Shown here one piece after another: positions 23,690 to 31,906 of a stretch of DNA of 40,683 bases. The notes under the pieces are model-generated. The model had not been told where the DNA came from. It saw only the letters and a list, made by a program, of their open reading frames with translations, and did not search any database. The number at the start of each line of letters is the position of its first letter. The stretch's first letter is position 1. A program made the translations under genes and the position numbers. This DNA comes from an uncultured Flammeovirgaceae bacterium (GTDB taxonomy: Bacteria; Bacteroidota; Bacteroidia; Cytophagales; Cyclobacteriaceae): contig CAJXAT010000006.1 of NCBI GenBank assembly GCA_913050055.1, forward strand, positions 1 to 40,683. Direction: 5' to 3'.

Positions 23690-24160
23690 ATGTTTAACAA
23701 AATATGTATGAAATACTTAAGAAATTTTATTTTTTTTAATTTTTGCCTCGGCGCTCTGAATTTTATCAGTTGTGGCGATGATAGCGATGACCCCGTAACT
23801 GAGGATCCCGTAACTGAGTCCACCGAAGAAGAGAAGCAACTTGAAAGTTTGTCTGCTTCTGGTTGGACAATGTCTAGTATTACCTTAGATGGTGCTGATG
23901 CTACTTCGAATTTTGATGGCCTCGTGCTTACCATCAAGTCCGATAAGACCTATACAACAAATGGAAGTTATGATCCAGTATGGCCCTCTTCGGGATCGTT
24001 TACTTTTGGATCAGATATAAATACACTGACAAGAGATGACGGAGTGAGTATGACTATATCAGTCAGTGAAACAAGTCTAACGGTGACCTTCACTTATGCT
24101 GAATCGGGTGGACGAATTGATGCACTCCCTGGTGACTATGTGTTTAGCTTTACATCATAG
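23690..24160 (+). CDS. Small lipoprotein of unknown function (lipocalin-like features)
   Basis: A predicted lipoprotein: hydrophobic N-terminus and lipobox-like NFISCGDD. The mature part begins with an acidic linker containing the repeat DPVTEDPVTE (15-bp imperfect tandem duplication at 23789-23818). The following roughly 100 residues are strand-rich: SGWTMSSITLDG, DGLVLTIKSDKTYTT, GSFTFGSDINTLTRDDG, SLTVTFTY. The W-x-x-x-x-I opening and alternating strands resemble lipocalin-like/DUF5004-type lipoproteins of Bacteroidota, but I cannot assign a family securely. Starts at 23690 (MFNKIC) or 23708 (MKYLRN); the second gives a more usual signal peptide. It lies between the ECF sigma gene and the FG-GAP protein and may share their regulation. 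Confidence 0.75.
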   Translation: MFNKICMKYLRNFIFFNFCLGALNFISCGDDSDDPVTEDPVTESTEEEKQLESLSASGWTMSSITLDGADATSNFDGLVLTIKSDKTYTTNGSYDPVWPSSGSFTFGSDINTLTRDDGVSMTISVSETSLTVTFTYAESGGRIDALPGDYVFSFTS

Positions 24161-24164
24161 AAAA

Positions 24165-24202
24165 TACAAAACCTTAAAAGAATTACAAAACCTTAAAAGA
24201 AT
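24165..24202 (+). repeat. Perfect 19-bp tandem duplication before the FG-GAP gene
   Basis: TACAAAACCTTAAAAGAAT occurs twice back to back (24165-24183 and 24184-24202), five bases before the start codon at 24208, so it fills almost the entire spacer between the two genes. Copy-number change would alter the leader of the FG-GAP gene. Confidence 0.9.
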
Positions 24203-24207
24203 AAAAT

Positions 24208-26757
24208 ATGAAAAGACATATACTTTATTACAACAAACTTGTCAAGCGATATAATAAGTACCAAAGAAAAATTAATAATGCAAATAGCATATCCTTTCAT
24301 AAAAGAAGGATTGATGTTTTTGCAAAGAGAATGCGACAATTGTATGATCGCATAAATGATTTGGGAAGAGCTTTGAAAATTGCAGCTGCCGGTAGCTTTG
24401 CTTCACTGGCCTTGGTATTAGCTCCAATGGAGTCCAATGCCCAGACGAGTTTTGCACTTGAGACCGAAAGGCCTTTAGGTACAGCGCATGCCGAAAATTA
24501 CGCTAAACCCGCATTTGGAGATCTTGACGGTGATGGAGATCTTGACTTGGTGATAGGTGAAAGATATCCTGGATTGGGAGCTTTTGTATACGAAAACGAG
24601 GATGGTAAATTTAAAAGGAATAAGGATCATCCATTAGTGGGATTAGTAAAAAACCTCTATGATTCTGCCGCTCATGGGGCAGATGCCAATGAGGGAAGTG
24701 ACGGTATGTATTCTGCTCCAGCTTTTGCCGACTTTGATGGTGACGGTGATCATGATCTTTTTGTGGGTGAACAAAAAGGAATTATTCATTATTTTAAAAA
24801 TGATGGAGGCACCTTCGCTTTAGATACCGCCAATAACCCATTAAAGAATTGGAATAAGGGAGATACTGGCGAAAAATCAAAACCTACCTTTGTAGATTTA
24901 GATGGTGACGGAGATTTAGACGTGGTCATCGGTAAAGGCAATGGGGAATTAAGGTATTTGAAGAATAATGACGGAATATTGTCGGAGCAATATGCCTGGC
25001 AAGGGGATAGTCCTTTTAGCTATCAAAAGACAGACAGCGTTGGAAACCTAGTTGAAGATTGGGGCTATTTGGATGTAGGCGATGAAGCAGCTCCTGCTTT
25101 CGCTGATCTTGATGGGGATGGCGATTTAGATGCTTATGTGGGTAACAAAGATGGAGGAATAGTGATGTATGTAAATACAGGATCAGCAACTGAACCATCA
25201 TTTGCCCAGGATACTACCGTAAATAATCCATTTTCAGATTTATCTAGCTATCATTCTGAAGGGTTTGATAGTCCAACACCGATATTTGTAGATTTGGATG
25301 CAGATGGCGATATGGATATGCCCATGGGATTTTTGAATGGACCATTAACTTATTTTGAAAATAACGGAGATGGTACTTTTAAATGGACTCCGGCCAATGA
25401 GCTAGGTATAGCTGATGTTACCAATTCAAATATAGGTACAGCTATTGCAGATGTAGATGAAGACGGTGATTTAGATGTGGTAATGTCAAAAGATAATCAA
25501 TTGACATACTTTCAAAACGATGGTACTGGAAAGTTTTCAGAAAAGGTTGGAGAAAGTAATCCATTAGATGCTGTAAGCTCAAGTATTGGTGGTGTGGACA
25601 TTATAGATGGTGCGGACACAGCTCAAGCAGCAGCCTTTTCACCCACATGGGTTGATTGGAACGGTGATATGTACGGTGATCTGTTTGTGGGAACTGAAAA
25701 TGATACCATTATTCATTATTATGAAAATGCTCAAGACGGTACCTGGACAGATGAAACATTTACTTCTAAGAATCCTTTCTTATCTTATAAAACAGTTGAT
25801 AATGAAACCATTACCTTTATCGATTTAGATGGTGATGGGGATCTTGACAGTTTTGTGGGGAATAAGGATGGAAAGCTTAAGTATTTTGAAAATGATGGAA
25901 CGGGTATTCTGGCAGAAGTTGCTGGGCCTTTTGACAATGAGGATCTTGGTGGAAATAAGATATGGCATGATGCCTATGACCTTGATCAAGATGGTGACCT
26001 TGATATGTTTATTGGTAAAGATGACAGAGTTGAGTACTACATGAATAATGGAGATCAAACTTTTACCAGTCGCGGAGATCTAAATCCTTTTGCAGGGATT
26101 ACAGTAGTTGCAAACCCCTCTCCTGTTTTTGGAGATCTAAATGGAGATGGTGTTCAAGACATGCTTTTGGGTGATCGCTCAGGTAGCTCATGGTTCTTTA
26201 AAGGAAGTGGCACCGTAACAGCCCCTGTTGCGGGAAGCGTAGATGCACAGACTACGGGTGTAGGTATTGCTTATAGTTTTGATGCTAGCAGTCTTTTCAC
26301 TGACGCCAATGATGATATTGTTCAGTACAGAGCAATGCAAGCTGATGGATCAGCCTTACCCGCATGGTTGACTTTTACGCGTACGACGCAGCAACTGACA
26401 GGAACGCCGTCAGCGGCCAATGTCGGTTCGATAGATGTAGTAATTGAGGCAGTAGACGTAGATAATAATATTGCGGAGGCCAGCTTTACATTAACGATTA
26501 CTTCTTTAACGGCGATGGGCCAAAAGGTAAATATTTCATTTTATCCGAATCCTACGGTGGATAAAGTCAATGTTAAATCTGAAATAACAACATTGAAAAA
26601 TGTGAGTGTTTATTCACTATCAGGAGTCAATATTAAATCTTTTGAGATGACCTCTAAAGATTTTAGTGTAGATATGACTGATATGCCGAAAGGAGTTTAT
26701 TTAATTAAAATAAATTCAGTTCAAGGGGAAATAATTCATCCTATTATTAAAAAGTAG
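24208..26757 (+). CDS. FG-GAP/VCBS repeat protein with T9SS sorting domain and long signal N-region
   Basis: A large secreted protein of 849 residues. Residues 1-56 are basic and helical (Lys/Arg/Tyr-rich), followed by a hydrophobic core (about 57-72) and cleavage site near SNAQ at 76-79, far longer than a normal signal N-region. The mature part carries about ten FG-GAP/VCBS motifs, mostly with the calcium-binding pattern D-x-D-G-D-G-D-x-D: FGDLDGDGDLDLVIG, FADFDGDGDHDLFVG, FVDLDGDGDLDVVIG and similar ones to about residue 665, predicting a beta-propeller. Residues 670-765 form a cadherin-like/He_PIG immunoglobulin domain (ALPAWLTFTRTTQQLTGTPS). The last 80 residues (ISFYPNPTVDKVNVKS, SVYSLSG, DMPKGVYLIKI) are a type-A T9SS sorting domain, so it is exported by type IX secretion and probably surface-attached. 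A terminator follows. Confidence 0.95.
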   Translation: MKRHILYYNKLVKRYNKYQRKINNANSISFHKRRIDVFAKRMRQLYDRINDLGRALKIAAAGSFASLALVLAPMESNAQTSFALETERPLGTAHAENYAKPAFGDLDGDGDLDLVIGERYPGLGAFVYENEDGKFKRNKDHPLVGLVKNLYDSAAHGADANEGSDGMYSAPAFADFDGDGDHDLFVGEQKGIIHYFKNDGGTFALDTANNPLKNWNKGDTGEKSKPTFVDLDGDGDLDVVIGKGNGELRYLKNNDGILSEQYAWQGDSPFSYQKTDSVGNLVEDWGYLDVGDEAAPAFADLDGDGDLDAYVGNKDGGIVMYVNTGSATEPSFAQDTTVNNPFSDLSSYHSEGFDSPTPIFVDLDADGDMDMPMGFLNGPLTYFENNGDGTFKWTPANELGIADVTNSNIGTAIADVDEDGDLDVVMSKDNQLTYFQNDGTGKFSEKVGESNPLDAVSSSIGGVDIIDGADTAQAAAFSPTWVDWNGDMYGDLFVGTENDTIIHYYENAQDGTWTDETFTSKNPFLSYKTVDNETITFIDLDGDGDLDSFVGNKDGKLKYFENDGTGILAEVAGPFDNEDLGGNKIWHDAYDLDQDGDLDMFIGKDDRVEYYMNNGDQTFTSRGDLNPFAGITVVANPSPVFGDLNGDGVQDMLLGDRSGSSWFFKGSGTVTAPVAGSVDAQTTGVGIAYSFDASSLFTDANDDIVQYRAMQADGSALPAWLTFTRTTQQLTGTPSAANVGSIDVVIEAVDVDNNIAEASFTLTITSLTAMGQKVNISFYPNPTVDKVNVKSEITTLKNVSVYSLSGVNIKSFEMTSKDFSVDMTDMPKGVYLIKINSVQGEIIHPIIKK

Positions 26758-26781
26758 TTTTCTTTTATTTGTTTTATTACT

Positions 26782-26814
26782 AAAAAGAGATACTCGTGAG
26801 TATCTCTTTTTTTT
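26782..26814 (+). terminator. Rho-independent terminator after the FG-GAP gene
   Basis: AAAAAGAGATACTC-GT-GAGTATCTCTTTTTTTT: a perfect stem of ten GC/AT pairs with flanking A and T runs, 25 bases after the stop. It ends the sigma/lipoprotein/FG-GAP stretch and separates it from the GNAT gene; the symmetry would let it work on both strands. Confidence 0.88.
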
Positions 26815-26930
26815 AGTTTTCTAATTTTTTATTCGATAAAAAATTATATTGTTTTAGCATTTAATATATCGACAAAGCTTTTGATCTAAATAGAGTTTTC
26901 AATTAAAGGAATTACATAATTACTAAAAAA

Positions 26931-27827
26931 ATGATGGACTATAAATTTCAGTACAGTGCTGCTATATCTTTGAAATGGATAAAGGAGAATATGATGGGAT
27001 TGGTATTTCCTGATATCACGAAGCAGGGAGACCGTATCCAGAAGAATTTTAAAGGTGTTGTAGTTTCTAAAAATAATGTGCCGGTAGGCATGATTTTGGG
27101 TCTATCTGATATGAATTTAAAAGATTTTAGAATCATGTCATTCAGAGTGAAACCTGACCATGCAAATAATAAATTGGGTTTCAGACTCTTAATAGCATTA
27201 GAAGAGAATTTAAAAAAAGAAGGATTTGAAAGAATAGAATTACAGTTTAGGTCACATTGGAAATCATTATTTGTACTCGAGAAGTTGTTACAAAAAACGA
27301 AATGGAAGCAACCCGAATTTAATATGAGAATATGTCAATCTTTGGTTGAACAGGCATTTCCTGTTTTTCATAGAGGGCATCAGCTACCTAATGATTATAC
27401 TTTTACTAGTTGGAAATTGGTTTCAGATCGAGAAAAAGAAGACATAAAAAAGCAACATGATCAGAACAGTTGGTATCCAGAGGAAGTGTCTCCATTCATT
27501 CTTACAGATATCATTGAACCAGAAGTGAGTCTCGCACTGCGCTTTAAGGGTCAAATTGTGGGTTGGCTGATCATTCATCAAATTAGTACAGAAACATTAG
27601 AGTATACGTCTCTTTTTATTGATGAAGCGCACAGAAGTTTTAAGATGGGACATTTACTGATGGGTGAGGGAATTCTTAGCCAGTCAAACCAAAACAAATT
27701 TTCTAAATTTTTATTTACTGTGAAGGCAACGAATCGTTTGATGTTAAAATTCATTGATCGTAATGGCCCGTCAAATGGGATGGTTGTTACCGACATATTT
27801 AAGGCAGAAAAAAAGTTACTACCATAA
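26931..27827 (+). CDS. Protein with two tandem GNAT-type acetyltransferase domains
   Basis: A 298-residue cytosolic protein that reads as two GNAT halves. First half (about 1-150): a strand GVVVSKNNVPVGMILGL followed by FRIMSFRVKPDHANNKLGFRLLIALEENLKKEGFERIEL, the motif A-like strand-loop-helix with V-x-P-x-x-x-x-x-x-G. Second half (about 155-295): LALRFKGQIVGWLIIHQIS, then LEYTSLFIDEAHRSFKMGHLLMGEGI and a final strand FLFTVKATNRLMLKFIDR. The acetyl-CoA loop Q/R-x-x-G-x-G/A is degenerate in both halves (NNKLGF, SFKMGH), so activity is uncertain. The acceptor substrate is unknown. It lies alone between the FG-GAP terminator and the sulfatase gene, and may not belong to the carbohydrate cluster. 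Confidence 0.75.
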   Translation: MMDYKFQYSAAISLKWIKENMMGLVFPDITKQGDRIQKNFKGVVVSKNNVPVGMILGLSDMNLKDFRIMSFRVKPDHANNKLGFRLLIALEENLKKEGFERIELQFRSHWKSLFVLEKLLQKTKWKQPEFNMRICQSLVEQAFPVFHRGHQLPNDYTFTSWKLVSDREKEDIKKQHDQNSWYPEEVSPFILTDIIEPEVSLALRFKGQIVGWLIIHQISTETLEYTSLFIDEAHRSFKMGHLLMGEGILSQSNQNKFSKFLFTVKATNRLMLKFIDRNGPSNGMVVTDIFKAEKKLLP

Positions 27828-27912
27828 CTCAAGTTTACAAAGTTGATCATTTGAGGGATGAACCTTTTATTCTCGTCATATAGATCTAGGATGTTTGGTT
27901 TTAATTAGGGTC

Positions 27913-29319
27913 GTGGCGATAAAATTTTTTTTTACCTATTTCACTTTTTGCATTATTTTGCTTGCGTGCCAAGATGCGCAGAAGAAAAAAACTAGGAGAC
28001 CCAATATTCTTTTTCTGTTGGCTGATGATTTGGGATATAATGAAATAGGAGCCTATGGGCAAAAAATCATCAAGACACCAGAGCTATATAAGCTGGCAGA
28101 GAGCAGTATGAAGTTCACCAATTTTTATACTGGAAATGCTGCTTGTTCTCCCTCTAGAGCAGTTTTGTTAATAGGAAAAACCCCCACTAATGTGACCATA
28201 AGAGGGAATGCAGGCTATTTTGGAAATGACAAATGGGAGGGTGTAGCTCTGGATCAAGATGCTTTTACAATAGGAGAAATGCTCAAGGAGCAGGGATATC
28301 AAACTGCATTTATCGGTAAATGGCATTTAGACCACCGGGACGATGTAAATACTTGGGCTTCTGGACATGGATTTGATTATGCAACTCAAGAACAATGGCC
28401 TGCCCGATTCAATCCCATTCGCCCGTTTCCTCCAAATAGGCTTTGGGTGAATGGTGATCAAGAATATATTCCTTATGATTATAAAAAATACTCATATAAA
28501 GATGAGTTACGTACGGATTTAGCCTTCGATTTTCTTGAAAATAGGGAAAAAGAAAACCCTTTTTCTCTTTTCATGTCTTACCGTTCGCCGCATAGTTTTG
28601 AAGGCCCGATTAGAGACACTTTATTTTATGCAGATCAAGATTGGCCTGATATAGAAAAGGCACATGCCGCTAAAATCACTTTGTTAGACAGACAAATTGG
28701 GAGGCTCTTGAGGCAGTTAAAGAAGATCAGAGTATTGGATAATACACTGGTTGTATTCACGAGTGATAACAGACCTCATTTTTTGCCTGGGGGTCACGAC
28801 CATGAGTTTTTTGATAGTAATGGCCCTTTGCGAGGAGGGAAGCGTGATTTATATAACGGAGGTATCCGCGTGCCTATGTTGGTGTCGTGGAAGGGGAACG
28901 TAAGCCCTACTACAACGACCGAACATATCTTAGGTTTTCAAGACGTAATGCCCACTTTTGCTGAAATTGTGGGGGCCCCCATTCCTAAACAAACGGATGG
29001 TCTGTCATTTCTACCTCTTTTAGTAGGAGCGCCACAAAAAAAGCATGAATTTTTAAATTGGGAATACCAGATGAGCGGATGGTTTCAGACTCTACCAAAG
29101 GGTGGATTTAGACAATCTATCCGCCGTGAAAATTGGAAAGCAGTCCGTTACGGAGTCAATACTGAAACAGAATTGTATAACCTAGACCATGATATTTCAG
29201 AGGCTCAAAACTTAGCCAAATCGTATCCTCAAATTGTGGAAGAGATGAATAAAATTTTTGCGTCTGAACGAACGGAAACAGCAGTATTTCCTTTCGGGGG
29301 GGGTCACATTAAATCATAA
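27913..29319 (+). CDS. Family S1 sulfatase, lipoprotein
   Basis: A formylglycine-dependent sulfatase that removes sulfate esters from a glycan. The maturation motif is C78-S-P-S-R82 (NAACSPSRAVLLIGKTP), where Cys becomes formylglycine. Metal and substrate motifs include NILFLLADDLGYNEIGAYG, FIGKWHLDH, FTSDNRPHF with the second metal pair, and LRGGKRDLYNGGIRVPMLVSW. The GTG at 27913 is chosen because the resulting N-terminus (MAIKFFFTYFTFCIILLACQ) is a tidy lipoprotein signal with lipobox LLAC; the longer frame would start at TTG 27895, and the ATG at 27891 is out of frame. The S1 subfamily and sulfate position cannot be read by eye. First gene of the carbohydrate cluster, followed 31 bases later by GH97. 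Confidence 0.92.
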   Translation: MAIKFFFTYFTFCIILLACQDAQKKKTRRPNILFLLADDLGYNEIGAYGQKIIKTPELYKLAESSMKFTNFYTGNAACSPSRAVLLIGKTPTNVTIRGNAGYFGNDKWEGVALDQDAFTIGEMLKEQGYQTAFIGKWHLDHRDDVNTWASGHGFDYATQEQWPARFNPIRPFPPNRLWVNGDQEYIPYDYKKYSYKDELRTDLAFDFLENREKENPFSLFMSYRSPHSFEGPIRDTLFYADQDWPDIEKAHAAKITLLDRQIGRLLRQLKKIRVLDNTLVVFTSDNRPHFLPGGHDHEFFDSNGPLRGGKRDLYNGGIRVPMLVSWKGNVSPTTTTEHILGFQDVMPTFAEIVGAPIPKQTDGLSFLPLLVGAPQKKHEFLNWEYQMSGWFQTLPKGGFRQSIRRENWKAVRYGVNTETELYNLDHDISEAQNLAKSYPQIVEEMNKIFASERTETAVFPFGGGHIKS

Positions 29320-29350
29320 ATCAATGCAAATACAAATCAAGTAAAAAAAA

Positions 29351-31792
29351 ATGATTAAACCTCCTACTTATAAATATCAAATTATGACTGGGCAGTCAAT
29401 TTTCTTGATGCTGTTTGTTTTCATTAGTGCCTGTAATTCCAATCTGAATGAAGTCGTTATTAACTCACCTAATAATATAAATACAGTGAGTATTTTGATT
29501 GATAAGGGTAAGTTGCTTTACAAGATAAATCATGAAAAAAAACTGATTATTCTTCCATCTAGATTGGGGTTTATTTTTAAAGATGGTTTATCCTTTTCAG
29601 ATGGCTTCAAGATCAAAGACGTCCAATTCTCACAAGTGGACGAAACCTGGCAGCAACCTTGGGGTTCAGTAAAGACGATTAGAAATCATTATGAAGAAGC
29701 GATTATTTCCCTGTCATCGTTCAGTGATCCAAAGAATAAAATGGATTTGATGATAAGGGCTTATGATGATGGGATTGCGCTGAGATATTATGTTCAGGGT
29801 TTGGGAGAGAACAAAGAGGTGGTGGTTCAGGATGAATTGACGGAGTTCAATCTTGCTGAAGATGCTCAATCATGGTGGATTAAGGCCTATCAACCGAATA
29901 GATATGAGCAATTATATGAATCTACCAAAATATCAGCGATTGATACGGTGCATACCCCTTTGACCATGCGTTTTGAAGATGGGATACATGTGAGTATTCA
30001 TGAAGCCGCTTTGACTGATTATTCTTCCATGCAAATTGCTGGAGGGGGGAAGTCAACTCATTTGAATTGTGATTTGGCACCTTGGTCCAATGGAGATAAG
30101 GTACGAACAACAATTCCTTTTATGACGCCGTGGCGAACCATTAAAATAGCCAATACAGCCGCTGATTTGATGACTTCACATCTCACATTGAATTGTAATC
30201 CTACCAATAAATTGGGCGAGGTCTCCTGGATCAAACCATCAAAATATATAGGCATTTGGTGGGGGATGATTGTGGGTAAGTGGACTTGGGGTGAGGGCCC
30301 AAGACATGGGGCTACCGTAGACAGAGCTAAAAAATATATCGATTTTGCGGCAAAAAATGGCTTCGATGAAGTATTGATTGAAGGAATATCCGCAGGCTTC
30401 ACAGGATTATTTCCTGGAGATACGGTGACCACAAGCTTTACCGAAACAACTTCAGACTTTGACCTTGAGCTCGTCCAGCATTATGCCAAGTCAAGAGGAG
30501 TTTCACTTCAATCCTATCAAGAGTCTAGTGCCAGTACGCGAAATTATTTAATTCAAGTTGATACAGCTTTTGCACAATTGAAATCATTGGGGATACAAAA
30601 GGCCAAAATTGGACATGTCGGAGCCATGCTGGATAAGACAGAATACCATTACGGCCAGCATGGGGTTAATTATTATCGTAAGGTGTTGACCAAGGCTGCG
30701 GAACATCAAGTAGCGGTCAATTTCCATGAACCCATTAAAGATACCGGAGAAAGACGGACCTATCCCAATATGCTGACCCGAGAGGGAGCCAGAGGAATGG
30801 AGTACAATGCCTGGGGCAATGGCGGAAATCCTGTGGACCATTCTACGATACTTTCATTTACTCGGTTATTGGAATCTCCCATGGACTTCACACCAGGTAT
30901 TTTTGATTTGATGTATGAGAATTTTGATTTTGATAAGGGCGTTGAGTTTCCGGTGAAAATCACTTTACTTGATCAAGGGAATGCCTACTCGAATATCAGG
31001 TATAAGGGATCAGAATCCTATTGGCAAAGTAAGCCTATGATGCGAGAATTAATTATTGAAGGAAAAGATACAACCTATCAATGGACACTTACAGAAATGA
31101 TGAAACCTGGCGAATGGGAATGGGGAATCAGTGTACATGATATTGCTACTGATAATAATAATACTTGGTTACTCAATATCTTAGGAAAGCCAAATCAAAA
31201 AATTCAGGTATCAAAGGAAGGTCAGGTCAAGGGAGATGTACTTATGACGCTTGCTGATCAAGGAATTGCCCCAAAAAATAGAATGAAAGCATCAAAAGAG
31301 GATTTGGAGGTAGTTTTTCCAAATGAGTTTGGAAAAACACAAAGAGTGAATACCACCTTAGCAAAACAGTTGGCCTATTATGTGGTAATCTATAGTCCCA
31401 TTCAAATGGCTGCTGATTTCATTGAAAATTATGAGGATGTACCCGCATTTCAATTTATTAAAGATGTGCCCGTCGATTGGGATACTACCGTAGTTATTAA
31501 TGGGGAAATAGGTGAGTATGTGACCATTGCCCGAAGGGATAGAAACAGCCAAGATTGGTATTTAGGATCTATTACCAATGAAGAAGCCAGGACATTCGAT
31601 ATAGATCTTTCATTTTTAGATGCCAAAGGAGGATATACAGCTGAAATTTATGCTGACGGGCCGAAAACCGATTGGGAATTAAATCCATACGAGATGAGTA
31701 TTGGGAATGAGTCCGTGGGAACTTCCTATGAAATTAAATTGGCGCGCGGCGGAGGTCATGCGGTAAGATTTAAACATGAAGATTCAGAGTAG
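29351..31792 (+). CDS. GH97 glycoside hydrolase (SusB-like alpha-glucosidase type) with inserted domain
   Basis: An 813-residue lipoprotein (lipobox in FVFISACNSN) of glycoside hydrolase family 97. N-terminal GH97 sandwich (about 30-290), then the catalytic (beta/alpha)8 barrel: SKYIGIWWGMIVGKWTWGEG, VLIEGISAGF, and AVNFHEPIKDTGERRTYPN with Glu460, followed by REGARGMEYNAWG and ESPMDFTPGIFD. This Glu in HEP matches the position where inverting SusB-type alpha-glucosidases carry Glu, whereas retaining GH97 members differ, so alpha-glucosidase activity is likely; this comparison is from memory. Between TPGIFD (about residue 515) and VNTTLAKQLAYYVVIYSPIQMAADF (about 665) lies roughly 120 extra residues. 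The C-terminal sandwich closes the protein with GGGHAVRFKH. A better signal start at 29384 is possible. Confidence 0.93.
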   Translation: MIKPPTYKYQIMTGQSIFLMLFVFISACNSNLNEVVINSPNNINTVSILIDKGKLLYKINHEKKLIILPSRLGFIFKDGLSFSDGFKIKDVQFSQVDETWQQPWGSVKTIRNHYEEAIISLSSFSDPKNKMDLMIRAYDDGIALRYYVQGLGENKEVVVQDELTEFNLAEDAQSWWIKAYQPNRYEQLYESTKISAIDTVHTPLTMRFEDGIHVSIHEAALTDYSSMQIAGGGKSTHLNCDLAPWSNGDKVRTTIPFMTPWRTIKIANTAADLMTSHLTLNCNPTNKLGEVSWIKPSKYIGIWWGMIVGKWTWGEGPRHGATVDRAKKYIDFAAKNGFDEVLIEGISAGFTGLFPGDTVTTSFTETTSDFDLELVQHYAKSRGVSLQSYQESSASTRNYLIQVDTAFAQLKSLGIQKAKIGHVGAMLDKTEYHYGQHGVNYYRKVLTKAAEHQVAVNFHEPIKDTGERRTYPNMLTREGARGMEYNAWGNGGNPVDHSTILSFTRLLESPMDFTPGIFDLMYENFDFDKGVEFPVKITLLDQGNAYSNIRYKGSESYWQSKPMMRELIIEGKDTTYQWTLTEMMKPGEWEWGISVHDIATDNNNTWLLNILGKPNQKIQVSKEGQVKGDVLMTLADQGIAPKNRMKASKEDLEVVFPNEFGKTQRVNTTLAKQLAYYVVIYSPIQMAADFIENYEDVPAFQFIKDVPVDWDTTVVINGEIGEYVTIARRDRNSQDWYLGSITNEEARTFDIDLSFLDAKGGYTAEIYADGPKTDWELNPYEMSIGNESVGTSYEIKLARGGGHAVRFKHEDSE

Positions 31793-31906
31793 GAGCATGA
31801 TTTATTTAAAGCATCTTTATTATCCTTTTTTGATGGAAGCTATCAAAATGGCTCATGGGTGCACTTATCTTTATCTCTGAAATATCAATCAATCAAAAAA
31901 AATAGC

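Noticed and set aside
24500-26200. Repeated GATGGTGATGG-type DNA considered as a CRISPR or minisatellite
   Set aside because: The repeats encode FG-GAP motifs, differ at the DNA level, have irregular spacing and lie within one long frame.
30058-30432. 124-residue frame opposite GH97
   Set aside because: Antisense to the catalytic barrel of GH97, with no signal, motif or ribosome site.
31859-31906. Upstream GTG start for the GH3 gene
   Set aside because: It would place 16 polar residues before a normal lipoprotein signal peptide; ATG 31907 is better.
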